Below are positions 55,001-64,000 of a DNA stretch of 64,000 nucleotides, piece by piece. How positions within the stretch are numbered: the first letter of the stretch is position 1; each line of letters starts with the position of its first letter. The DNA is from Sialis fuliginosa (taxonomy: Eukaryota; Arthropoda; Insecta; Megaloptera; Sialidae), in contig OY540815.1 in assembly GCA_961205875.1 (NCBI GenBank), positions 21,265,638-21,329,637 on the forward strand. Direction: 5' to 3'. Under the pieces are notes generated by a model. It searched no databases. It saw only the letters and a program-made list of their open reading frames with translations, and was not told the origin of the DNA. Position numbers and translations under genes: made by a program.

Positions 55001-58000
55001 TTTTTTGCTATTCTACTTAACTGTAAAGCATTTACAGACAATTTCATTGAAATATCAAGGTATAAAAAGATATTTACCTGCCATTCTTTTGTACAGATTG
55101 CGCAACAATATTCCATATATTAGGTTCTAAAATAAGTATATCTTTTTCTAGAAATACAGATCCTTTAACTATGACATTGTCAAACCATACAACTGTAGGA
55201 TGTTGAGGCCATTTAGCCATTGGGACATCAACTGCATAAAGTGAACTATCCGCACTATTTATAAATGTTGTATTTATATTTGTGAAAGAAATCAGTTTTG
55301 TGAAATTTATTGGCGCAGTTATATCCTAAAATAAATTAAACTTGTATAAAGGGATTGTGTGATTCTAAAAAAACGTTAATCTAATTAGAGATTTTAAGCT
55401 TGCAAATGATTTTTTAATATTGCAAAAAAAAATTATTGCTTAAAGAAATAATCAAGTTTTTATATTTTAATATATACCTGTTTAACATTTTTTAACCAAT
55501 ACTTTTTCTCAATATCATTTTCATAAAGTTGATCATTAACGATAACTTTTACTCCTGGTTTAAAATTAATAGAATTCACGTTTAAATTTCCTCTAATTCT
55601 CACAGGCCTGTGATATATCTGTACAAAATTAGAAGCATTTTGAAAACTCATATTAAACATTGTTCCAGTTGGTCCTTCAAGTCCTAACTTTTTTACAAAT
55701 AAATGTTGTATTTCAACTGGCCCTATAAAAATAAAATATAAAAAGAAGACTTGATTTTTAAACCCAGATATTAAGATGGAGAGAATAAAAATGATAAATT
55801 CAACTTTACATACCTATAATTGTATTTAATTCATCGCTAATAACGACTGCTTGTTCTTTTAACGATATTCCATTAACAGTTTCTGTTATAATGTTATGCA
55901 TTTTCGTTTGTTGTAAATGTATATCAGACATTACCGTTTGATTTGTGTCTATCGTAAATAAATTATCAACCAAAAGTCCATTAACAGTTTTTGCTTTTAA
56001 TTTGTCTGCTTTTAAAGCTTTTTGAAATGTTAAAGTGCCTATAAAAGTTAAATAATTTATTAAATGCATTTTAATTTATATAAAATTATTTCAACCGTAT
56101 ATTTCATTGTCGGTATCTTTCTTGTAAAGTGTATTTACAAAATCATCCCAAATAATTCCATTTATTGTTTTCACTTTTAATTGATCCACATGCACGTTTG
56201 AAAGTAGTTTGAAATTTTCTATTTTCTGTTCAGAAAAATTCGAATTTATACCTAACTGAAATGAAAAAATGTAGAAATAATAAAATTAAAAAAGTATAGG
56301 TGTCTTTCTTACATTGTTCCAGAAATTAGTGTTTAACTTAGGAGAAATAACATGCAAGAATCTTTTAGAACCCATTACAGAATTATTTTCTTTCGTAACA
56401 ACATCTTTAAATTCAATATCATTTATTTTGTTCGCATATATGTTTTTAGCTTTGATATTTTGTAGTTTTGTATTCCCGTAGAAAGTTTGATTTCCATTTG
56501 TTACAAGTATATCTAAAATTGTTAAATTTGATTAAATATTTTTAAGAACACGCTTCTAATATTTTCTATACAGACTTTTTAACTGAGGTATATTTTTAAT
56601 TGTAACAGATTCTGCCGCAATGGTATTGACCCTAAAAAATCCAGGAATGTGTTGTGTTGTATTATGTAATAACCAATTGTCTTTCGTCCAGTTTTGATTA
56701 TTTATTGTATTTACTGTAATATTATTTACTGTCAAATTCCGGGCATGCAAAGATCCGATTATTTTCAAATTTATATTCATCTAGTAATGGAAATAAGATA
56801 TATTAACATACATAAACCATTCAAATTGACAATTGCATTGGCAACTGAGTCACTTATAAGTATTTTGTATTACATTTACCTCTGGGGTAAGGAACTGTAA
56901 CGTTTTCAGTTTATTTTTAATATCATTTATTTTACTTTTCATCGAATCCAAAGTTTTTAATAGTGATTTTATTTCCTAAAAAAAAAAAAAATTATGCTAG
57001 TGATGAAAATGAAATTATTTATTCCATGTATTATATTCCATATAAGTTTTTCATACCCCCATGTTTTCAAAAATTGGTTGTTTTACTGATACTCTATCTG
57101 TATCTGCAAATTTCAATATATCTACATTGCCATCTATGTTGTCTTTGTAAGATTTCTTCTTATTTTCTAACAATAGTATATTTGATTTGATTTTTTCTTC
57201 TAATTTGTCCAAACACTGCCCTATGTTACTTTTATCAAACACTGAACTTTCTGAAAACAATTATATACATTTTTCATTGTTTTAATACAGTAGAGCAGTG
57301 GTATCAAACAAAGGTTAGGTTAGGATAGTTTAGGTTAAGTTAGGTTAGGTTAGGATAGATTATATAAATGTAATTGACGATATTGTCTATATTTTTATGA
57401 TGTATGGAAAATATAAGGGTTTCCAAGAGCTGACCGCAATCAGGACACTAGATGGTAAAGGTGATTATTTACTTTTTAAGCAAGCTGCGATATTTTCCTT
57501 TATAATCAAAAAATGACCACATTCATATAGGTCTAAAAATCGGTTTAGGAAAGTTACATACCTGAAACTAAATTTGTAGGTTTGAATTCTTTTAATTTAA
57601 ACTCATTTTTATCAGTTATTGTTACTAAATATGTTTTATTATTATAATCAATTGCTTCTGCATCCACAATTCTATCAGTTTCCTCAATCGTGAAGATAGA
57701 AAATAAACTATCTTTCTTTACATCAAATAAAGTGACTCTGAATTCCTGAAATTTATTATTAATTAAATTTTTAAAATCTAAGAATTGTTTTATTATTATT
57801 AATTCGTAATCATTTTGGCAAATGAAATAATTGTCATACCGAATTCATTATACAAAATAGTTGTTCATTGAAGAAATAAAATTTAATGTTAATAATATTT
57901 TCAGTGTTTTTTACTTCGTATCCTTTGATAATTTGTGCATCTGTAAAAAATTATATTATATACTGGGTGAATATAAAATGTCTATGTTCTTTCATTTGAT

Positions 58001-59594
58001 CTATTAATGATATCTGTATTCATTGAACAAATATGTTAAAATAAATGGTAATTTACTGATATTTAATAAAACAGTATGTGTACCTTTAATTCTAAAAACG
58101 TTAACGTTTGTACCATTGCTATTTACCATCAAGAATTTCTCGTCATTATAATTATATACAGCTAGATTAATTGGTCTTTCTGTTGGAAGAAACTGAATCC
58201 TTTTTAATCCAAAAGAATTAAAAATAAGTACAATTGAACCAATCTAAAAAAAAATTATCAAAATACATTTTAAACCCATTTATGTATTTACATACTTTTG
58301 GGTTTTGCTTAACATTTTGTGAAATTATAATCAATATTCCTTCATCTACTTCTGTAGAAGTTATTGACGTTCCTCCGGTTGTTAAGATCTTTTCAATTTC
58401 ATCAAAATGTGAACCAGTCCAGTGATACAGACTAAAATAATATTTACGAATAAAAAATTCTGGTAAAATACATTTTAAAATTAACAACGAGAGTTAATAA
58501 TTTTCTACTCACGCAGAAGGGATTAAAGCATCATTAAAACTATTGAGGATTATTAAATATAATTCTTCATTATACAAAAAAAAATTTGCATCTTCTGCTA
58601 CTTTCACATTCAATATCATTTGTTGTTGTACCCATTCTTTATTTTTGTCGTGGTTAACGAGAACATATGTAATGCCACTTGTAACAGAAATCAATAAAAA
58701 TGATACTCCATTATAAAGAAATGACTGGAACAATATATTGTGTTAGGTACATACTTGTTAATTAATTATTCTCCTGCAGATGTGGACATAGACTATAAGT
58801 GTATATATACACCGATATTAATACAACTGTCCTTGGTTAGGGCAATCTCTGCGGGCCCTAATTATCAGTGGTGAAAATTGCAATAAACTGTTTTTAAATA
58901 TATATTACTCACGTTAGCACAATTTTGGTGATTATATACATTTATAATTTATATTCAGGGGAATAATTGTTTAACAAGTAAGTATGTATCTTTTTTGAAA
59001 ATAAACTATATTTAAAAATACCTTCACAAATAAAACACGCCCAGTAATTTTTAAACTGTTTATACGAGATATATTTAATTCATTCTTTTGTAGATAAACT
59101 ATGTTATTGTCGCATAGAATATATGTTTCATTAAATGCTTTAAAAAATAACGCAGTTTGTTGGAATGATAATTTCATAGTTGTGTTTAAATCGTTCTCTG
59201 TACCTGTAAAAAAAAATTATAAAATATTATATTGAAAAATGTCTAAAATTACTTACTATGTTTCCATCTTCTTTGAAGATCGTAACTTTCCAACATGGAT
59301 TCTTTTACATCGTTCAGTCGAAGATTTAAATATGAATCCAGAGTTTTACATTTAATAAATGAGACATTGATGAATATTGACAACGATAGACACTAAAATT
59401 ATAGTTGAAAGTATTATATGAGCCACACTCAGCTGCCAATATGACTTAAGATTATTAAAAACAAAAGGAAAACTATTTCTTTGCTAATAAATTGCAAAAA
59501 CAATTTTGTATTTACTTTTTTTTTTTATATGTAAACTTAAGTCTTTGTCTTATGAATAAATATTTTAACTTACAGTAAATATTTTCATATTCAT
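50369..59594 (-). CDS. Large secreted protein with two propeller-like ends and central ING-type repeats (1,891 residues)
   Basis: I rebuilt 30 exons from the ATG at 59594 to the TAA at 50371-50369; phases agree at every junction and the total is 5,676 bases. Exon 1 (59574-59594) and the start of exon 2 (59257-59392) encode a signal peptide (MNMKIFTCLSLSIFINVSFI) ending near a Cys. Order of parts: residues ~30-377, repeated beta-strand units with Tyr/Trp-Asp/Asn turns, resembling EAR/EPTP beta-propeller repeats; ~377-474, charged helical or coiled-coil linker; ~474-1527, about fifteen units marked by [VI]-N-[GN]-[ILV]; ~1527-1891, a Cys-bearing linker and a second propeller-like region. Many Asn-X-Ser/Thr sites and the absence of a membrane segment after the signal fit an extracellular, possibly matrix or eggshell, role. 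The Drosophila Nasrat/Polehole/Closca eggshell proteins are a tentative comparison only, from size and secreted nature. The donor of exon 11 is weak (GTCTGT at 56575), so that boundary is the least certain. Confidence 0.9.
52100..56780 (-). other. Central ING-repeat array of the secreted protein (exons 11-25)
   Basis: Exons 56576-56780, 56313-56512, 56096-56255, 55814-56038, 55478-55722, 55078-55325, 54745-54860, 54466-54636, 54238-54407, 53992-54178, 53574-53881, 53360-53473, 52795-53218, 52339-52550 and 52100-52274. About fifteen times a strand of the form G-x-[LV]-x-[FV], then [AVL]-x-x-[LI], is followed by [TS]-[IV]-N-[GN]-[ILV] and an acidic turn. Examples are TVNNITVNTINNQNW, TINGIIWDDFV, TVNGLLVDNLF, TVNGISLKE, KINGVDVKN and INNISVTDII. 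Repeat spacing is roughly 40-70 residues. I recognise no named Pfam domain here; a beta-solenoid or beta-ladder fold is inferred. Confidence 0.65.
56880..57250 (-). other. Helical/coiled-coil linker of the secreted protein (exons 9-10)
   Basis: Exons 57057-57250 and 56880-56975. The encoded segment is rich in Lys, Glu, Leu and Ile with heptad-like spacing (for example KLEEKIKSNILLLENKKK and SLLKTLDSMKSKINDIKNKL). It separates the first propeller-like part from the repeat array and may drive oligomerisation. This is inference from composition only. Confidence 0.6.
57312..57358 (+). repeat. Interstitial (TTAGG)n-like tract
   Basis: GGTTAGGTTAGGATAG and GTTAGGTTAGGTTAGGATAG, with degenerate TTTAGG/TTAAG units, lie in the intron 57251-57561 of the secreted-protein gene. 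TTAGG is the ancestral insect telomere unit. A CAGTGGTATCAAAC hAT-like tip at 57296 stands just before it. Confidence 0.7.
57562..59392 (-). other. N-terminal propeller-like part of the secreted protein (exons 2-8)
   Basis: Exons 59257-59392, 59022-59203, 58513-58724, 58296-58431, 58084-58243, 57840-57940 and 57562-57745. They encode units such as LYHWTGSHFDEIEKI followed by a 'TSTEVDEGILIIISQN' strand pair, and IFTIEETDRIVDAEAI followed by NKTYLVTITDKNEF. This alternation (aromatic-X-Trp-X-Gly, then hydrophobic strands ending in Ser/Asn turns) is the EAR/EPTP pattern known from LGI and TSPEAR proteins. Assignment rests on pattern reading, so a profile search would be decisive. Confidence 0.6.
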
Positions 59595-59966
59595 TACTGC
59601 AGTAAAATACAGTAGAGAACCTGTCTTAATGGGCAATAGGAGAATACTGACACATTTATAATTGAATCTATGCAAGATTTTACAATTCAGAGCTTATATA
59701 ATCAATTATTCAAAACATTATATTTGTTTGATGATTTATTATTTGGGATGGATAAAATATTGAAAATTCTGATTTTTTTCCTGTATAGATGTCGTTTTTG
59801 CAACAAGAATATGTCCCAAATTAATTTCCTGGAAAAAAATTCTGAGGATTCTTGAAAATAAAATGACTGTCCAAATTTTATATTGTTTATTGAAATTAAT
59901 TCTTAATTCTTATAAAAGAAATAATATTTTACATTTCTTAAAAATAAAAACAAGATACATTTAGTA
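59595..59966 (-). other. Intergenic spacer between the zinc-finger and secreted-protein genes
   Basis: 372 bases between the zinc-finger stop (59967) and the ATG at 59594. It presumably holds the zinc-finger polyadenylation site and the promoter of the downstream gene. AATAAA reads on the minus strand near 59884-59889. No repeat seen. Confidence 0.55.
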
Positions 59967-62900
59967 TTAAGTATCTTTATTTTCGTCAATTATTTGGTAG
60001 CTGTGATCATTAAGTACATATTTAACTGTAAACTTTTGGTCAGAAACATATCGCACACCCTCATTCTTTTGTTCATTCGTTTGCTGCCACTCTTTAAACG
60101 CAGCCAAATCAGTTTCCACAATCTCAACTTCCTCGTTTCCCTTTCTGTTCTCCTGATCGACAACCAGAGTGATTAAATCGCTGATTGGGTAGACTTGTTC
60201 TTCTCCTGCTCCGTTCAAAACTGAAATAAAAAATGTAAGGTTGTTAAGAAGCTACAATGACTAACTTGATAACTGACTAACATCGGAAAGTATCCATTGG
60301 TTGTCTGTCCTCGGAAATATAATTCAAAACTTGGTCGTTTGTGACGACTGAACCATTCTCTTCTAAAATGACATAGTGCATGTCTTTATCTTCGGTTTTT
60401 TGTGACTTGGCCTAAAAATCATTGATAATAAAATAATAATAATAAATATTATTCAAGAATAATCTAAGATTCAACACTTTTATAGGTTTTCTTGGTTATG
60501 AATTGAATTATAATAAAAATCCATATTGGGTCAATCCATATGAAGTGATCCAGCAAATATATTGATTTTTTGTTGGTAGTTCAAAAGAGTCATTATTTTA
60601 ATTTTATTATTTTTTATTATCGCGTGGCTCTCCAAGTTAAATACACACAAAAACCATTGTAATTTTGACAAATACCAATACATACATTAACTGAAGTTTC
60701 TGTCGTCAAGAGTTTCTGTCTGCAGAACCGATTATGTCTTCGTAAATCACTCAACAGCCAGAATCTTCGATTGCAGATGAGACACTTGTTTGTAGGTTCG
60801 GGAGAATGAACCCTCGCATGCATTAGCAGTGAGTTGCGGGTCACAAATAATTTACCACACTCGCTGCAAGAGTAGTGATTGCCCGAATGGAGTTTAACGT
60901 GTTGCCGGAACCTTTGAATAATTCCCATTATCATATAATATTAAAATATAATAAGATTCAGCACTCACGTGTTTTCATTTGTAGAAACTGTCTTGCAGAC
61001 TTCGCAGAAATATGGACTGTGTGTTTTTGTGTGTCTGCGTAGTTCCACGAGGGAGTAGAACACTAGACCGCAATGTCGGCAGCACCAACTTACACCAAAG
61101 CTCTTTGAAGTATTAGGTTTAAGAAACACTTTATTCTGTTCATCTGTATGATTTTTTTTATGTTCTATCACATCAGATATCTTTAATTTGTCACCTGTAA
61201 TATATTTAGCAGATTATAGTCTACATTTCTACTTAAATTTATGTTGATTTTACATTTAATAACAGATGAAAAACTGAAACTTATGAAAGGTAATGGAAAG
61301 CAAAATCAATTTTTTGGAAATATCACAAAAATTATCAGATTTACATACTAAAGATTAGAAAATACTGATTATTCTGTAAAACGTATCGGATTATGAATTT
61401 AAAAAAAGGCCACTTCGTATTTGACCTCAATATTTGTATTTCTATACATTTTAAATTGAAATAAAGAGTTCCTGAAAAGAAATACATAGAATCTTTTCTA
61501 TAGGTTTTAAATCCAATAGTTTTTGCGACATTATAAAATTGATAAATTTATGATTTAAAAACTTACCGTTTATTTTGAATTCTTTCCCACAAACTTTACA
61601 AATTGTTTCATTCTTTTTGATATGCGTGTTAAAATGTTTTCTTAGATTTGCTTTCGAGGGAAAGCTATAATTACACAAAGGGCAAGGGTTTTGTAGAACT
61701 TTTAAATTATCAAAATGTTTATCTCGATTATGGATATTGAGTAAAGACTTTGAACTGAATGTTTCGTTGCATTTTTCACAAGAAAACTCTGCCAGTGAAA
61801 CATTATGTAACTGTACATGCGATTTTAATAATTCTCTGAAAGAAAAACCAAAATTAATAATATAAATATAGTAATAAAAAAGTGTTAAACTCACTCATCA
61901 GTCGTTGAAAATGTACAGTATGAACATAAATGTGATTTTAACTCATGTGCCTTCTTTTTGTGGTAATAAATGTCACTTCTAGTAGAAAAAACTTCATTAC
62001 AGTCTTCACAAATCAACGGCACATCTTGATCTTCTAAAATATCCACACTAAAAAGATGATTTTATTATTTAGGTTTCTGTAAAGGTGTAAAACTTGACAA
62101 AATTAAGTAATGTGAAATTCAGTATTATAAGAACAGTTAGTCAGTTGAAAGTCGTGGTTAAATTGTTTTATAATTTATGCTGTGACTTATAGTATTAAAG
62201 TATTATAGTTTAAGAACTGGCAACGTTTTACCTTAAGTCATTTTATAAAAAACATTTTTCTTAGGGATATCTGTGTATACTTCAAATATAGTCTCATAAA
62301 AATTTGTTCATGTATTAATATATAGTTTCTATTTACCTGAAACAATCGGGAATGTTATGGACCAGTTTTTGGTGACTGATCAAACTATTTTGATCTGAAA
62401 ACTTTTCAAGACAATCGTTGCATTCAAAAGTTTGTTGGAAATGTGTTTCAGAAAGATGTTTCCGTAACTGAGTTCTAAAATAAAAATATTATGTTATTAA
62501 TAAATTTATTATTAGACTTTGCTTCGACCTAAAGCATGCAATTAATGAATTATCATCATTAATACTTACATTGAACGGAACCTTTCATTACAAATATTAC
62601 AAACACGATTTAAATGTTTTTTTCCTTTAACATCTTTACTTATTTCATTATTAGTGATATTGTTTTCTGGTGTTTTAATTAAAGTTCTAAAATTAAATTT
62701 GTTTCCACTGTTAATATGTATTTAAATAAATATATCTAATGGAAAAGAAACAACATTCTAAAGAATAAACTTACTTTCTTAATAATGTACAGATATTTGA
62801 TACAATATCAAAGTTATGTTTAGATTTTCCCTGTCTGTGTAATCGTACATGTTCTTTCACAAGACCCTGTTGATATTTTTTGTCATAAGGAAGTAAAACA

Positions 62901-63880
62901 CTACAAAAAATACGATTTTTTTTAGTACGTAGATTTAGTTATTACAATACAAATTATTACCGACAAACATCACAGAGGGCATATTTTTGGTCGTGTTTTT
63001 GTAAACAGTGTCTCGGCAATTGGGGAGCTTTTAAAAAGGCAGGACAGTCGTTGCACCGATAATATGTATCGTTCTCAGAACGGACGGTTTCCAACAACAG
63101 ATGAGAGAATGATTTTAACATCTGTAAATTTAAAACATACATATTTTTGCTGTATCTTCTTTATTTTGTTTTAATCATTTTAATTTTTCTGATTATTTGT
63201 GTACTTTTTTTTAAATAAAAATTCCAGAGAATATTATTTATAATTTATGTTCTATCCATTTTTTTGGTATAACAAATCATTTTTATCATATATAGTTTTG
63301 TGTAAATTAATTTTTAAATATATTTATAAATCTTACTTTTTTGATTTCTTCGTTATCAATATCAACTTCGGTTTCTTTCCATCCTTGTATATTTACACAT
63401 TGAACTTTCAAATTATTCAAAGCGGCATAGATGTCATCATTATTTAAATTTATTTTTGTCGATGATTTCAAAACAAAAACTTTTTTGGGAATTTTTTCCA
63501 TATTTTGTAATAAATTATTCAATTCTGACTGTTCCAGTTTTTTTTCGGTTTTTATAATTTTCATTTCATTGTTATTTTTTAGTTTAATTTTTTTCTGGTA
63601 TGCTAAAGTTTCATCTAAAATACAAAAATCAATAATAAAAGGATTAGAAATAATTAAGTAACATTTACTTACTCACTAATGTTTGTTCTTCTTCTAAATA
63701 TTCTATTTCAAAATCGATATCATTAAAATCGTGTTCATTAACATTTTCATTTTTATTTGATTCTTCAACAGGTGAAGAACATTCATTTTTATCATTCTGA
63801 CATCGTTGATAAAAATTAGACCATGTTAGTAACGTATTTGCACAAGAAGAACATAATTTTAAAGATATATTAACATCCAC
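59967..63880 (-). CDS. ZAD C2H2 zinc-finger protein with about 13 fingers, 5' end outside window
   Basis: Twelve exons: 63673-63880, 63337-63614, 62961-63121, 62775-62900, 62570-62686, 62337-62474, 61895-62047, 61567-61835, 60969-61194, 60686-60911, 60282-60411 and 59967-60220 (TAA); 761 residues are visible. The first visible exon holds the second half of a ZAD domain (LCSSCANTLLTWSNFYQRC). The ZAD is an insect-enriched N-terminal zinc module for protein dimerisation, so its first Cys pair must lie in an exon beyond 64000 or one I could not define. An acidic, Asn-rich linker follows, then about 13 C2H2-type fingers, for example VCNICNERF and FECNDCLEKF. The last is C2HC (NKCLICNRRFW ending RRHNRFC). 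The protein is probably a nuclear DNA-binding regulator with unknown targets. Reading past the donor at 60685 gives an alternative end at 60617, a possible retained-intron isoform. Confidence 0.94.
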
Positions 63881-64000
63881 CTGTAAAAAATATATATATG
63901 TAGTTGATTGTTTATCAAACAAGGTGTTTATCAAAGTTAAAATCACCATGTATCGTTTTTTTTTATAGAGAACACAGGCTTTGAATGTGCTGCTATATAG
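63881..64000 (-). other. Upstream part of the zinc-finger gene, unresolved
   Basis: Immediately before the exon at 63880 is a good acceptor (TTTTTTACAG). The remaining 100 bases could include the end of an earlier exon with donor ATG|GTGATT near 63949, but the encoded residues do not clearly resemble the first half of a ZAD. Left open. Confidence 0.4.

Overview
The window is AT-rich, intron-rich insect DNA. It carries five protein-coding genes with canonical GT-AG introns and many non-autonomous DNA transposons. The ZAD-type zinc-finger gene and an interstitial (TTAGG)n-like tract point to an insect. A beetle or another insect with a large, repeat-loaded genome fits, but the order cannot be settled from this sequence. 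I rebuilt the gene models by hand from splice sites, and reading phase is conserved across every junction reported.

Layout. Positions 1-40498 are mostly one plus-strand gene, an STK32/YANK-family serine/threonine kinase. Its eight visible exons lie between 9345 and 40498, with introns up to 13 kb. The first coding exon was not found and probably lies upstream of the window, so 1-9344 may also be intron. The introns and the 3' flank hold MITEs, hAT-type elements with exact 8-bp target duplications, several fold-back (long inverted repeat) elements and small tandem duplications. From 43396 to the right edge, four genes lie head-to-tail on the minus strand: a 240-residue tetraspanin (43396-46669), mitochondrial GHITM/TMBIM5 (48652-49896), a 30-exon gene for a secreted protein of about 1,891 residues (50369-59594), and a ZAD C2H2 zinc-finger gene with about 13 fingers (59967-63880, 5' end outside the window).

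The genes do not form an evident pathway. The kinase is cytoplasmic or membrane-associated, the tetraspanin is a membrane organiser, GHITM is an inner mitochondrial membrane protein, the large secreted protein looks like an extracellular matrix or eggshell-type component, and the zinc-finger protein is a probable nuclear DNA-binding factor. The minus-strand genes are close together (about 0.4-2 kb apart), in contrast with the repeat-swollen kinase gene.

Most interesting: (1) the 1,891-residue secreted protein, with two beta-propeller-like ends, a helical linker and about 15 'ING'-type repeats; (2) a 94-bp-arm hairpin at 2691-2886, flanked by 12-bp direct repeats, whose arms carry a hammerhead-ribozyme-like core with pairing helices I and II, as expected for a Penelope-like terminal repeat; (3) a family of ~0.75-0.8 kb near-perfect palindromes, one inside a complete hAT-type element and one just after the kinase stop codon; (4) a long Cys-rich repetitive tail on the kinase.
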